A stretch of DNA of 64,000 nt from Hofstenia miamia (Eukaryota > Xenacoelomorpha > Acoela > Hofsteniidae), in contig CABFPE010000145.1 in assembly GCA_900660155.1 (NCBI GenBank), positions 857,404 to 921,403 on the forward strand. The letters run 5' to 3'. Below the pieces are notes generated by a model. That model was not told the DNA's origin. It did not search any database and saw only the letters and a program-made list of their open reading frames with translations. Numbering within the stretch: the stretch's first letter is position 1; the number at the start of each line of letters is the position of its first letter. The translations under genes and the position numbers were made by a program. Positions 35,934 through 48,135 of the stretch are shown here, piece by piece.

Positions 35934-37180
35934 TTAGCGGAGAGTCATTTCGCGTTTACATTGACAACTCTTACAAAAACTTGAATTCATTGATACAGCA
36001 GAAGTCTTCGAAGAATTTATAAATGAAACTAGCATAATTGCACCAGAATAAAATGAACGTGCCTCCTCATAGTTGGCAATTTGAGAGATGCATGTAAATT
36101 TTCTATTGATAAAAGAAACAAAAACCAAGTCTTATTGAATTTAAGGATATAAATTGTTAAAGAGAAAACAGTCAGAATTTTACATTATAGGATTTTCCTT
36201 AATGAGGAAAGTGAATATACAAATGTAGAGGCGGATGCACTTCAAAAAATATGGAAGCATGAGGAGGTAACGTCTGTAACGGCAGGCCAAAAGACAATAT
36301 TGTCAACCGAGCCATGTTTTTCAAGTATAAATTTCATTAAATGCTTCTTCAAAATTGATTTTGAAGACCTCTTCGTTCACAGTGCTTTTATTAACGACAA
36401 GAACTTTTCTAGCCCTCTTTTCAGATATAGCGGCCAATACCATCATGCGTAACGGAAACTTTATATTTCCAGTTATTTATAAAAGAGGGTATCATCCTGG
36501 TTTTGTTTGTGTAGTAACCATCGTTGTCCTGCATGTTAGAACCGTCCAAATAAAATATGATTCGACGTCCATAATAACAATTTTCGGGAAGCTGTCTTTA
36601 GAAGTCCTCGACGTAGCTTCGAACATCTCTGTTTTTCCTTAGCCATTTGTGCTAAGTCGATTTTGGGACTCGCGCTCTCTTTCTATAGCAAATCTGCAAC
36701 TTTTTAATGTCTTCCGATAGTTGTTGCCAAAACTCCAAACTTTGCTTCCAGTTTTCTTTGGGAAACTCTGCTTTGATGGTTGATTTGTATTTTGATCTTT
36801 TTGTCGTGAATATACGATAATTTTTTATTGTGTCCCCCGCTGCCAATCTTCCTTGACGTTGTCCCCAAGGTTTCAGTCTTCTCTATGCATCTGTAAATTC
36901 TTCGTTTCTTGATTCACATTTTAATGAAGTGTAAACCGTGAAATGCTTACAATGTTTGTGCTTTTTGTAAAAAGTGGCAATCAAGTTTCTAACCTTTCTG
37001 GGAAAGGGCATCTATCTTCTACACAATAAAATTCGGTCAAAAACACACAGAGATAACCGCATAAAAGGTGTATGTACAACACACACACATTACAAAAAAT
37101 CGTTGTTTAGATTTACCTTGCTTTTATCAAGGATTAAGCAGTTATTTTTGCCGTTACAGACGTTAATATCCATTTAGCAT
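35934..37180 (-). pseudogene. Decayed mariner-family transposase
   Basis: Reading down the minus strand in three frames, pieces line up in the usual order: a SRKIGSGRHNKK hook and SQRKLEAKFGV helix (about 36,870-36,740), KRARVPK, then MDVESYF (MDDESYF in relatives, first catalytic Asp block) near 36,565, a DNDGYYT block, AISEKRARKVLVVN (near 36,420) and a worn tail to 35,934. Many frame changes show an old copy. This family is Tc1/mariner-related; its terminal repeats were not found. Confidence 0.65.
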
Positions 37181-37189
37181 GGATAGATA

Positions 37190-38215
37190 TGCTTTTCTTG
37201 CAATACTAGAAAAGTTCATCCATCTTAAATGGATATTGCTTATTCAAAGTTTCAGAAGAGTGCCAATCCGATATAACATTTGGTAAATTTAAGAGCAAAC
37301 TTTCTTTGAAGACTTATCGATGCCACTCTCATAAAGCTGTAAACAATTGCTGAAGTTCTTCCAGGTATACAGCTGTGCAATTTACTACTAAGAGAAATAA
37401 AGCGATATTCTATCCAAATAATAGAATTTAGAATTCTTTAAAGCATATTAAACAATTTATTGATCATTTGTTAAGTTTGAGCCATACTTCTTATATTCTG
37501 TCATTTGTGTATAAGGATAAAACAAAATCTTTTTTCTTGGTAAAAATATGGACAATTTGAAATGCGGCATTGACTAGTAGACCATGGTAAAAAGCACATG
37601 TGGTAAATGCATTTGGAATCAATCCATGCTTTTGAAACATTTGGAGTATTTTTTTGAATATTCGAATGAGAAAATATATTTTTCTGGGCAACATATAAAA
37701 AAACAAAGTAAAGTTTGTGTAAAATTTGATAGTATTTCACAAGGAATATTTGGAATTCCAGTTTTCGTACTAATGGGCTGTAGAAGTTTTTCGCCACTTT
37801 TTTTATTTTTCCGTATTTTCCAAGATTTAGTGGGCTTACCCACTTTTACTATATTTGATTAAGTAACTGTAAGACAGTGATCTGAGCATGGAAAAATCAT
37901 ATAAATGAGTATTCATATAAATTGTTATGCAAAACATTATTTGCAATATTTCTAAGGCTTTTCTGATTCCAGTAAACATTTAGATTCTATATAGAAAGGA
38001 GACAGAAGATTTGAGAACCACCAAAAACAGTTTGTTATATAATGGAATTTCAAGTAATCTGTTGCTATAAACGCCTTCATCCTCTTTCAAATCAATTAAA
38101 CATGGTAGGCTATCAATTGATAAAGTTGAACTGTGTTCACAAATCCTTTTCAAGCCCAAGTTCAAACATCCCCAAAGAGGAAGTTCACGTGTATTACATC
38201 TCCCATTAGTTAAAA
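37190..38215. other. No clear gene; possibly upstream part of the P-like fragment
   Basis: Contains overlapping small open frames on both strands (37,501-37,862) that I cannot assign. Because a P-like C-terminus follows directly at 38,219, decayed transposase sequence is possible but not demonstrated. Confidence 0.35.
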
Positions 38216-38218
38216 ATT

Positions 38219-38539
38219 ATGAACAAACTAGGTCGCTGGAAAAATGTATCACCTACTTCTATCAAGGATGTCGAAAAACGATCAGGAAGTCAGTTGTTGT
38301 CTGGTGCTGAACTTGCTGCTATTAATAATTCTTGTAGTTTTCTTTTGAATTACAAATTTTTTTACTGTGAAGATTCCGTTCAATTTTATATTACAGGCTA
38401 TTTAGCTTTTAAGGAAGACTTGTCTTCAGCTACATGGGAATCAAATCATTCCAATAGTTCGATTTTCCTTAATCTTGCTTCTCAGGGAAACTTGAAAACT
38501 CCATCTAAAGAGCTTTATCAATATTGTGAATTAAGTTAA
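38219..38539 (+). pseudogene. P-element/THAP9-like transposase C-terminus
   Basis: A 106-residue frame containing SVQFYITGYLAFKEDL followed by IFLNLASQGNLKTPSKELYQYC. The Y-x-x-GY-x-x-x-K block, then a spacer, then (S/R)(Q/G)GxLxxPSxEL matches the C-terminal signature also seen at 16,352-16,740. No THAP domain or catalytic part was recognised nearby, and no inverted repeats were found. Alternative: another DDE superfamily with a similar tail. Confidence 0.45.
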
Positions 38540-38544
38540 TCCAC

Positions 38545-39425
38545 ATATTCAAATCTGCCTAATCTAACTTGTGTTTGTCATTTAACTAAACTTTTGCTCT
38601 CACTTGCGGAAAATTATTTTTTGATGATTTCACTAATGATTTACTGTTGAAATCATTGGCACTTATTTTATTGAAAGGTACCATTTCTGAACAGAAGATA
38701 TCTTACAAAGGCCCCAAAATCTTTCATGTAAAGCGAAAATTTTTAAATAAATAATTTTACATATACATGTATGTTGTGGTTTTTTGTAAATGATTTTGGA
38801 TTGCTAGTTTCATGGAAGTTGCAAATATATGTAAATATTTATTAACTTCATTGTATTTCCAAAATGTTTCCAATCTTTGTTTTTTGAATTTGTATATTAA
38901 CAGTGAATTATCAATTGGCAATAGATGATTATATTCATTGTCAGCCTACCGGTTTTTTACACAGTTCTTGGAGTTGTGAGTCCTGTATATTAACATTCTT
39001 GCTTCTATGTACTAAATGAATTGCTATGCTTACCTTTGTGAAAATTCAGCTTCAAACACTTGTGTAAAGTTCCATATTAAATTTGCTATGTTTAAATATA
39101 TATTCTTACAAATGCAATATTTAATATATTAGTCTTTTATATTGTTCCTACAAGAACTGAATATATTGTTAAGAAATTTGACTGCAACAAGTTATTTTAT
39201 GACATATAAATCTAAATTTATCAAATCACAATTGTTTAAAATGACATTCCTTTACTCATTATCATGATCACTGCATAAAAGTGTTCAATCACGAAAATGT
39301 AAAAATGTGCGGAATGTATAAAATGTACAATATACACAATTATTAAAATTGTTTGAATCCGAATCAGATCTGAAATTTTCTCAAAATGTAGATCCGATCC
39401 AAGATTCGATTCAATTCCATCTCTG
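38545..39425. other. No gene seen
   Basis: AT-rich spacer without recognisable features. Confidence 0.5.
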
Positions 39426-39427
39426 CT

Positions 39428-39498
39428 CACAACCAGTTTAGCAATATAGACGTTTGTATAGTGATAGGTAATAAAGTATTTTACTTTATCATTTTACA
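39428..39498 (+). repeat. Direct repeat flanking the Gypsy fossil, left copy
   Basis: Shares TCACAACCAGTTTAGCAAT, GTAATAAAGTATTTT and a terminal CATTTTACA with 45,612-45,688. It contains an AATAAA signal, ends in CA and is followed by TGG, as an LTR end followed by a primer-binding site would be. It could therefore be the 3' part of a worn LTR. Confidence 0.6.
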
Positions 39499-39968
39499 TG
39501 GCAATGTCATTCAAATCGCTAAGACCACAACCCTTAGATGTATTGACAATCCCAACATTTCATCAGAATGGAGTAAAGCGTTCTTCTTATTATTTTTTGG
39601 GGCTATTGAAACGGATGAGAAATTTAGCAAAGTTAAAATCGCTATTTTTCTTCGTTGATTTAGAAGCAAATCTATTGAAATCTTCAATTTTTCTTGTTGG
39701 ATTACTGGAGAAGATTGAACGAAGTTTGATCACGGGTTCAAAAAATTTATTAATAATTTTCCCGCTGTATAATAAAATATTTGAACGGTTTCAATTTTAC
39801 GAACTTTCTAAATCTGATATGAAAATCGATTCTTCTGTTAATCTTTTAAGAACAATGGCAAAATTTGCAACTTTTGTCAAATGGAGAACAGCTTAATCCA
39901 TGATCGAATTATTTAATGAACACAAGACGCAAGACTTCAAGAAAGGCTGCTCCACAAGGCAAACCTAC

Positions 39969-40400
39969 TGTAATAACACTACCCAGGCAAATACACTAAC
40001 AAATAAGTGATCATACCCAATTTAGAGTTCTTCCGATAAGACTTAGATAGATAATGCAGGGTAGGCATTCACTCTTCTTCTTTCTTCTTTCTTTAATTGT
40101 ATATTCCATTCACTACTAACTAGATGATTCAACTACACAATTGCAACCATGTATTATTTAGATATGGCTTGGCAAACTTCAACAATTAGAAGAAGGTAAT
40201 GGGCGCACTTGCCCAAAGCTGAGCATTCATGACAGGCGCACTGGAAGCCATCAACACCTTCGTAATTCCAATTGGCGGGATTTCCATACACTGCTACCTC
40301 AGCTCACACTCAAAGATTATATTTGTTATGTGTGCCTTAACTATAGTGAATAATAAATGAACGTCACTAATCGACCTAATCCTCAGTCTCAACGACTACA
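39969..40400 (+). repeat. LTR-like sequence, related to 4,305-5,102
   Basis: Begins TGTAATAACACTACCCAGGC and shares the TTGTTATGTGTGCC block, an AATAAA signal and downstream blocks with the left-end copy. Some similarity runs on past 40,400 (CTTCCTACAT block near 40,490), so the right edge is uncertain. It may be a separate solo LTR within the fossil or part of the element itself. Confidence 0.4.
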
Positions 40401-41929
40401 TGAGCTAGATTATGTATGTGTATAGCAAAGTATCAACGCTAGCTGCTTACCAAGAAAAACTGTATAACGTGAGTAATAGTTGCATGAGCAGCTTCCTACA
40501 TATAGATAAAATAAGTAACGATCTAAAAACTACTATAACTAAGGACAGGTTAAAATAGCACCATGCTAGCTAATAGCAGACAAAAGAAAAACCACAACTG
40601 CTAGCTACAAACTATGAGTACATTTAAGGTAAGGTATCATACAACACAATGCCCATTGATAATTCCTTCGCTAAATTGTGATCAGTTATTGCATGCAGAG
40701 ACTGCTTAGCTTCGCGTCATAATTAAAAGTAATACGATAAATAAAGATGAACTACTGCAAGCTTAAATTCCATCACTCTGTTCGCACGTAGTTGCTTTTT
40801 ATGTAAAATTGTACAAAACATATTTACTGTTTAACCATAACACAGGTACCAGTCGTTTAATAGCTACTTTAGATTCCCACGCATAAAAAGTTCTGTGTTT
40901 ACGTGTGCTTGCAGAAATTAGTGCAGGCGTATTGTCTACACTTAATTTATCAAACAATTGTTATGACTGATACTCGCCTAATTTATAAATGCTAAATTAA
41001 CAACTGTATAATTCTTAGAACTTTGATAAATATTAATTTGAGTTTTACTTCTTTTTCTTTTATCTTTTTTCGGAGTTGTAGGGATGATACTACACTACAT
41101 TTATACAAGACAATACAAATAAAACTAATTAATGTAATAATGATCAAGAAAATCTTGAAGTTAAAACAGAGATCAATCTAATACATAAATGAAAAACGCA
41201 ATTTAGGAAGGGCGGAGAATCAATAAATATGAATGCTGTCAAAGTGGCAACACACATAGGTAAAAAAGTTGCCCAGCATATGGTCAAAAGTGTCGAAAAT
41301 TGGAGACCTAATCACTTTGAACATTTACAATAACAGCTATCAACAAAATAATGCTCATTAAGTTAATAACATTATTGAAAGGGACAGCGAGGATTCACCA
41401 TCTGAATATGAATGTGATGAACGCCAGGCACAGGGAGCTAAAAACTACTACAGAAGTATTTAATCAGTCCATAAGCATAAAAGTGGTTTCAAGAGCACAT
41501 TGCAATCGTGTTACTGAAAAACATTCTGAACCAGCTTGAAAGGTGTACAATTCGTATTTTGAGGCTATCCAAAAATAAAAGAAACTTAAGTGTATACGGA
41601 TGTAAAAAATACCCATAGCTGGTGAAATTATACAACCTGCAGTGGTTGGACCGAAGAAAGAAGTAACAGATGTTAAATTTCTTGTGACAACAGAAACAAA
41701 GCCTATGATTGGCCTAGAAATTTCTCTTAGAGCTAGAATTCTTGACGTGAAATTTAACTCCAGTGAACATGAGTATGTGCAATAAGTAAATGAAATGCCA
41801 ATTATCGAGAAGCTGCATTAAGAGCACACTCAGCTACCAAGCCAGATGTTGATGAATTGAAGAAGCTACTCTTAAGTCATGAATGTGTTTTTACTGGATA
41901 TATTCGCATTGCAATTATCATAAACAACT

Positions 41930-42562
41930 GATACATTCTTTCTGTTTGTCTCATTTTCAATACTGTTCTTTTCTTTTAACTAACCTAAAATCGAAACATC
42001 GTATGCTTCTGTAAAAGTAATTTAATTGGTGTATAAAAACTCTAAACTTTGCATAAAAGCATGACGAAGCATCAGTATATCGTAATAAATATAAAATATC
42101 TCGGTTCTATCAAATTCATTATCTCTTTTATTTAAATTCAAATCTCTACAAACATCTCTCCTTTTCCTTAATGCCAAAATATTAAATTAAATGAGCGGAT
42201 CGGAAAAATTTCTGTTTAGATAAGGATTCTTATGGCTTTCATCACATATCAATTAAATTGTGGAATAATTTAGATTATGAAACGCGAATATAAAAACTAT
42301 AAAACATTTAGAAAAAATTGAAAGTCTCTTCTAATAAAACAATATACATTAGGGGACGGTAATACACTTCATGCATTTGAAACATACATCCAACGTTGAC
42401 CACCTACACAAGCATTCACTCACACATTGATTATACTATTATATATTGTACAAATTAATTTGTAGTTAATTATTTGTATATCTTTTATTTTTCTTTTCCT
42501 TTTGTCATGTGTTAGTTTGTAGAATTCTGTATACATTGAGCAATAAATTTGATTTGACTCTT
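41930..42562 (+). mobile_element. LINE 3' end nested in the Gypsy fossil
   Basis: Near 42,230 the plus strand reads SIKLWNNLDYETR, the typical C-terminal block of Jockey/CR1-type ORF2 (compare SISLWNKLDYSTR in the minus-strand LINE at 54 kb). It is followed by a 3' untranslated stretch with an AATAAA-like signal near 42,543. The copy is strongly 5'-truncated and interrupted by stops. Confidence 0.65.
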
Positions 42563-42734
42563 GATCAAGTCTATGAGATACCACTTTGATCTAGTGCAAC
42601 CCTGTCATGCACCCTCCCAGGCCTTACCCAATATTGATCATTTCAAAGCTTAGAGAAGTTGCGCCAACTACAAAATAATCTCCAAAGTAGATGAACCTAC
42701 AAACTGGGTTAGAAGTATGTTTGTTGTTTAATGT

Positions 42735-44080
42735 AGAATCATGCCAATCCACTTTTTGTATTGAATGCATAGTAACTTATTACTTTTCTTACTTAACATG
42801 ATATAAGTAGGTTCGACACTCTCCTAATTCTCTCCTTCACAATGAGTGTTCGTTTTATTAACTTAACTTAATACATGTTAGCCTCTCTAACTGCGTAACT
42901 CACTACAACTCATTTAGGTGACAATTGGAGAATGGAAGACAGGATCGACACCTGAAGGTTTGCCATGCAGTTCCAGATACACACCAATCAGCTGCATCTA
43001 TAAATCAAGCTTCATCTTTGTAGTGGAAACCATCGATGGAATTAGTGTGTGAATAGTGAACTCAGTGTGAGGGGATTTGTAACTACTTAAGAATTTAGTG
43101 CATTGATTGTTTTTGTTATTATGAAATTGTAAAGAGGATTGATTACAGCAACCTGTATGCTTGAGCTTGTTATCGAGCCTTACATATAATAGCCCTACAG
43201 ATATAGTAATACATAATAGCCCTTTGTACATGTAAACAATCAATGCTGCCAGCAAGAAAACAAATGCGTAAGTCGGCCGAAGGTCTACAATAAAAAACAA
43301 TGAGCAACTTAATTCTACTATTAAATTGATAATGAATGTAATATAAAAATATGATCTAAATAACGTTAATACTAAATCACCGATTGTAAGATAACACCAT
43401 AACTGACTGAGGTTCATCGACAGGGAAGTCATCATGTAGAACATACTAATTGTAATCATAATAACTGGCAAGCAACAAAGAATAGGAAAGCTATAACAGT
43501 GAAAAACCCCTATACCCATTCATAACCTAAAAGCACTGAAAGGTGATTACAGCTGTCGCCCTCCCCACTGTGGAATAGCTGATTGGGAGGCTGCTCCAGC
43601 ATACCTTTAAACGGATGTGGGAACCACCATACAATTACCCCAGTGCTTGAATGTTTAGCTTTCCATCAGAATATAAAATAACCTGACAAGAGAAAAGTAA
43701 ATCCAAACTAAATTCGTTCATCAGCAAGTATATCATTTCAAACATATTTAAAGCACTTCGTAGTAAATAAGCAAATACTTGACTAGTACCTGTTTAATCG
43801 ATTCTTGTTTACAGTTTTCCCTTGGTTTATAGTTCTGCTAATAGTTACTCAACGTCAGCGTTCATTAGAGTACGCTGCTTGGCCATCTATTGTTTTGTCA
43901 AATACTGTTGGGCATAATTTAAGTATAACTGCACAAAACATTTTACAAAATCAAATAATCAATCCTATCATGTGTTTACATATTAATTATTATAATCATT
44001 ATAATATTTTTAGTCTTTGTTTCATCCATTCTTTCTCTCATCTCGACCAACCATGATAGTTTGATGGATTATGTCACATT
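42735..44080. other. Unidentified insertion within the Gypsy fossil
   Basis: About 1.35 kb that separates two reverse-transcriptase pieces. It contains an antisense open frame with membrane-like character (42,998-43,519) and otherwise AT-rich sequence. No terminal repeats were recognised, so its nature is unknown. Confidence 0.45.
42998..43519 (-). CDS. Uncharacterised ORF with several hydrophobic segments
   Basis: A 173-residue open frame that I do not recognise. Residues about 8-30, 40-70, 72-85 and 87-110 are long hydrophobic stretches that could be membrane helices; the last 60 residues are polar (KHTGCCNQSSLQFHNNKNNQ). It lies antisense to the surrounding Gypsy fossil, inside an insertion. 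AT-rich antisense sequence often gives hydrophobic frames by chance, so it may not be a gene. No splice or promoter evidence was found. Confidence 0.2.
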   Translation of the reverse strand: MGIGVFHCYSFPILCCLPVIMITISMFYMMTSLSMNLSQLWCYLTIGDLVLTLFRSYFYITFIINLIVELSCSLFFIVDLRPTYAFVFLLAALIVYMYKGLLCITISVGLLYVRLDNKLKHTGCCNQSSLQFHNNKNNQCTKFLSSYKSPHTEFTIHTLIPSMVSTTKMKLDL

Positions 44081-45611
44081 AAAAAGCCAATGGTGACTTG
44101 AGACTAGCATTTGATAATAAAACCCTAAATCAAGAAATTGCTCGGGTATATCACTACCCACCTTCAACATCAAAGCTGCGAGAATTCATTAATGGGAAGC
44201 AATATTTTTGTGAATTCGATATTTCAAATTGCTGTTGGATAATACCTCTGCCTATGTCATCAGCACAATTATGTAGATTTAATACGCCATTTGCCAGATA
44301 CCACTGGAACAGATTGCCTTCTAGATTATTATATGCTGCAGATAAATTATAATCAATTACTGGCCTTAATTCATGAAATATGCTAAACGCTATCACCATT
44401 CATGACAACATATGTATCTCAACATCTTCAAAAGAGGAACACAAATTGACTCCAAAAGCTATCCTATCCCGGGCATGATTAAGAAATTTAATTAGCATAT
44501 AAACTTTAACTGATGAAATATAAAAATGAAATATATGGGGTTTATTGTGAATAAAGATGGATTTCAACCTGATCCACAGAAAGTAAAAATAGCCTCTAGA
44601 AAGCCTGCAACATAAGTTTACCATGAGTTGCCACCAAGGATAGAAAGATTGCTGGTAGTGCTGCAAAATTACCTGGCATTGAAATTAATTTACAAGCCAG
44701 GATGCCAGCTCTTTTGGCAGCTACATTTTCAGGATTAAAACTTCCTCTGCAAAAATCAAGTAACTTTGAGAGACAGTTGTCAGCGGCTGCCCACTCAAAT
44801 GAAATTTCAAATAAGATCAATAAGTCAGTGTTTCAGAAAGAAAACCTTCGAGATCAGCATGTTCAAATGACCATTAAAATCATCAGAACATCATGGCACA
44901 AAGACACTTACTTGACAGTTCTAAATTAAAACAGAAAAGCTCAAGCACGAGATGCATGGTTACAATGGAATAATCATGTGACAACATCAGAAAGTCAATG
45001 TTTAAAGCGAGCTCAGATTAAAGAATTTCTGTACTGGACTACAATAACACTCCGCTTAGCTTCAATCAGTTCTCCTCCCCAACTATTCTTTAGTCGAATT
45101 TTTAGAACCAGTGACGTAATACACAAGAGAGCTATTAAGACCGAAATTATTCTCCAAAAAAACAGGGGTCGTCAGAAGAAGGACTATAATCGCTCGCATG
45201 CTAAAGTATTTATCTATGCTAAACAAAGGAAGTTATGTAGGATTACAATGCTCAAAGACATAGTTAGAGAAGTAGTTGGGCAACATTCAACACCAAGATC
45301 CTATCTGGCGAGTGTGGGATGTAAGGCAATTAGAAGAAAAAAGCGACACCTCATACCATTACAAATTTGGGAAAAAACAAGTTCTCGAGAGTGGAGAGGT
45401 TTTGAGTAATCAGTGCCGGACATAAGTGAAAATTATGTCAATCGAATTTCAGTTGAAAACACCGTTCCAAGAAGGTCAGACAGAAAAAATGACCCCTCAA
45501 TTTTATCGATGTCCTATCAATTCTAAAGAAGAAGGATGTGCTGTCATGGCAAATACCATGAGTAAGTAAATACACTGAACTGCCTAGGCCGCATTATTAA
45601 AAGGCAGTCCT

Positions 45612-45688
45612 CACAACCAGTTTAGCAATGCATAAAAAGACGTTTGCATTATAATATGTAATAAAGTATTTTCCTTTAACATTTTACA
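45612..45688 (+). repeat. Direct repeat flanking the Gypsy fossil, right copy
   Basis: Right partner of 39,428-39,498; contains AATAAA and ends TTTTACA. It lies just past the last pol-like sequence, where a 3' LTR would be expected. Confidence 0.6.
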
Positions 45689-45689
45689 A

Positions 45690-46620
45690 TATATCCTTTC
45701 TTGATTAATTTTAACAATATGGGATCCCTGAAGTATTTTCTAAATCTGTAAAGTTAGGCCTTGAAAGAAGACAATTACGTAAGCCATTGCTGCATCAAAT
45801 GTTGAAATGTCTGTATGATTACAAAAATGAATTTCATTTGTGAGTATATTTAGGTGTCTAATAATGATTTGCTTACAATGGGAAAGGTAATTCATTCCTC
45901 GTTTTTAGCTGATAAAAGATTATGGAGGAATTTATTGTGAATCTATAGAAGTTCAGATTCTGAACTCCAGAGGTTCCTTTTTCCCGGTGTTCTTTTTGAT
46001 GTTGTTGATTACTATACATGGCTGCTTTGGAGGAGGATTTGTGGGGTTAGCCTTGTAATAGTCAGTCTCAATATATGATTGTATAGATATAAATGCTGCT
46101 TCACTTAATCGCAATAACTTTTGAGAATACAATAAATTGACTTTATATTTAGCAATTTTAGTATAGCCCCAATTAATATTAAATCTATAATCAGCATTGA
46201 ATTCAAAATTGAAAATATGTATTAATCAAGAAATTATTGGGTGAAGTTAATTACTATGAAAAAATTTTTAAAATTAATGTAATGCTAGGATCCAAACTAT
46301 TGTATTGGAGTCAATGATTTTCAAAAAATCAACAAAAGATTTCAAACTTCTAAAAATTATGACATTAGTATCAAATCACAATATTTAAAAATCAGCATTA
46401 CTTAATATAACCATGGAACAGATAGTTATAATTTTTAAAATTTTATAATATTTTATTTTATATTGGTAAATAATGAAATAGGCATAAATCCTCAGTTTAT
46501 ACAAACGCTTTTCAAAAAATATTTTGCAGTTTTGTCAAGAATTTTGTTGTGAGGATTTGTCGTACAAATATATACTAGTACTACTAAAAGACTTTATTTA
46601 TTCATGTTACAGACTACAAA
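45690..46620. other. No gene seen
   Basis: AT-rich spacer; no recognised feature. Confidence 0.5.
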
Positions 46621-46624
46621 ATAT

Positions 46625-47089
46625 TCATAAGAGTTTGCATTTACAATCAAGGCAAGAACAAAATATAAAACGGCTGCAACCTTCCCGAGAATAATAATCC
46701 CGTAAAAAATTGAAAAATATCACCTTTAACGTTTCTTTAAAAAATCTAGGTCTTTCATAAATTGACAAATTATACTTGGCTTGAAGACAATTCACGTAAT
46801 AAACAGTTCTTGTGAAAAAAGACTTTTCTGTTCCTTTCAAACGAGTTTTTTGTATAGTAAATTTGAGTCTATTACTACTACGTAAACCAGGTCGTGAATT
46901 TTTTGCAATGCTGACATATTTCCAAACGTCAACATCATACATACCAGTTACTAGTTTATTGAATAAAATGATATCATTAAATTGCAATAAAAGGGATATT
47001 GGTAAAAGATTCAATTTTAGCAAACGGTCGCGGTAAGCCATTGAGTATCCAATAGTCCACTTTGAAGCCCGGGATTTTAATTTCTCCAA
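46625..47089 (-). pseudogene. LINE ORF2 C-terminal domain
   Basis: A 154-residue frame. Residues 1-35 hold KLKSRASKWTIGY and RLLKLNLLPISLLL; later come FNKLVTGMYDVDVWKYV and a cysteine tail CSCLDCKCK. The arrangement (R-A-x-K/R, then RLxxLxLLPL, then D-x-xxFxKxxxGxYD) is typical of the end of Jockey/CR1-type ORF2. It lacks all catalytic residues. Confidence 0.75.
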
Positions 47090-47265
47090 ACATAATAAGT
47101 TGCTGACATTGGCATGCCAAACAGAAGAACAATAAATCAGAGTTAATAGAATATATGATCTGTAAAGGTTAACTTTTGTAGTAATATGCGCAATTTTTGT
47201 AGCAATAAGTTGTGAGGAACTTTGTCAAAAGCTTTTGCCATATCTAGATAAAGTGTATGTGGCTT
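46625..47265 (-). mobile_element. LINE remnant, RT motif A joined to C-terminus
   Basis: On the minus strand, LYLDMAKAFDKVPHNLLLQKLR (RT motif A, about 47,250-47,188) is followed at once by a thumb-like YILLTLIYCSSVWHANV block and then by a 154-residue frame (47,089-46,625: RASKWTIGYSMAYRDRLLKLNLLPISLLLQ) that is the usual LINE ORF2 tail. Everything between motif A and the thumb, including the YADD box, is missing, so the copy carries an internal deletion. The frame of the tail itself is intact. Confidence 0.8.
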
Positions 47266-47269
47266 GGTG

Positions 47270-48100
47270 CGGTGTGGTACTTCTGGTATTGATTTATTGA
47301 CATTTCGTGGGATTTATGTGATTTAAAATTGTCGCCCAATGGCAAGCCTGTTAATATTCAACTAGTTTATTAGCTGGATCATCATTTGTTGTTTTTTTCA
47401 TTTCTCCCAAAATTTCGTTTAAATTAAAAATTATGATTTGAGTAGATCTCATTGTATAAACTGTGACTAAAACTACGGCTCATCTTTTTCTGCCAATGAA
47501 AATGTTCTCACTTCTATCAGATATGACTTTAGAGTGGTGTCTTTACGAACTACTTCATCATTTATTGAATTTATTCATGCAATGTTTTCTATTTGTATTT
47601 ACTTTTGCCTGTTGTTTCACTGATTTGTTGTAGTCAGAATCCAGTTTTTCTTATGATTATCTTGCTGCGTTTTGACAATGGATTTTTTGAAAATTTGTGC
47701 CTTCAAGAGTTTTTTATTGATGAGGTTAGTTCTTCAAACTTCAATATACATTAATTGTGAAATTGAGAATGCTAATGGTGTATTATTGTAATCCAGCAAC
47801 AAAAATCGAAAATCTCCATCTTTCTTATGCAACATCTTGGACGACCTGAAGCCTCCTTCTGACATGGCATTGGATTGAGTATATCATGGATTGCTTTTCA
47901 TTAAATGCATTCGAAACTGTATTGCAAGCCCTTGAACTTTAAGTGATCCAAATTTATTATTGATTGCTTCTAATGTGTATGGCATCCCATGCATCCATAT
48001 GATATCCTTTAGTTAAACAATCGTAGACAAGGGCGGATACAGAGGGAGGCGAGGGTGCCCGCATCCCCTCTAAAATAAGAACAGGAACACATTTGATTTT

Positions 48101-48135
<35 letters not shown>

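Larger units (their letters stand above)
39499..45611 (+). mobile_element. Ty3/Gypsy-type LTR retrotransposon fossil
   Basis: A degraded plus-strand element. Recognisable parts are a possible protease/gag-pol remnant (about 41,560-41,800), reverse transcriptase pieces (42,590-42,730 and 44,080-44,350), an RNase H or connection remnant (about 44,560-44,800) and a pol tail (about 45,270-45,410). Most of the integrase is not visible. It is broken many times and looks old. Two insertions lie in it: a LINE 3' end (about 41,930-42,562) and an unidentified segment (about 42,735-44,080). Short direct repeats at 39,428 and 45,612 may be what is left of its LTRs. Confidence 0.7.

Noticed and set aside
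36355-36642. 95-residue plus-strand open frame
   Set aside because: It is antisense to the mariner-family transposase remnant (MDVESYF, AISEKRA pieces) and is explained by it.
39498-39896. 132-residue plus-strand frame right after the left flanking repeat
   Set aside because: Could belong to the Gypsy fossil's leader or gag region, but no domain is visible; not called separately.
44154-44399. Minus-strand frame near 44.2 kb
   Set aside because: Antisense to recognisable Gypsy reverse-transcriptase sequence.
46812-47036. Plus-strand frame opposite the LINE tail
   Set aside because: Antisense shadow of the LINE ORF2 C-terminus.
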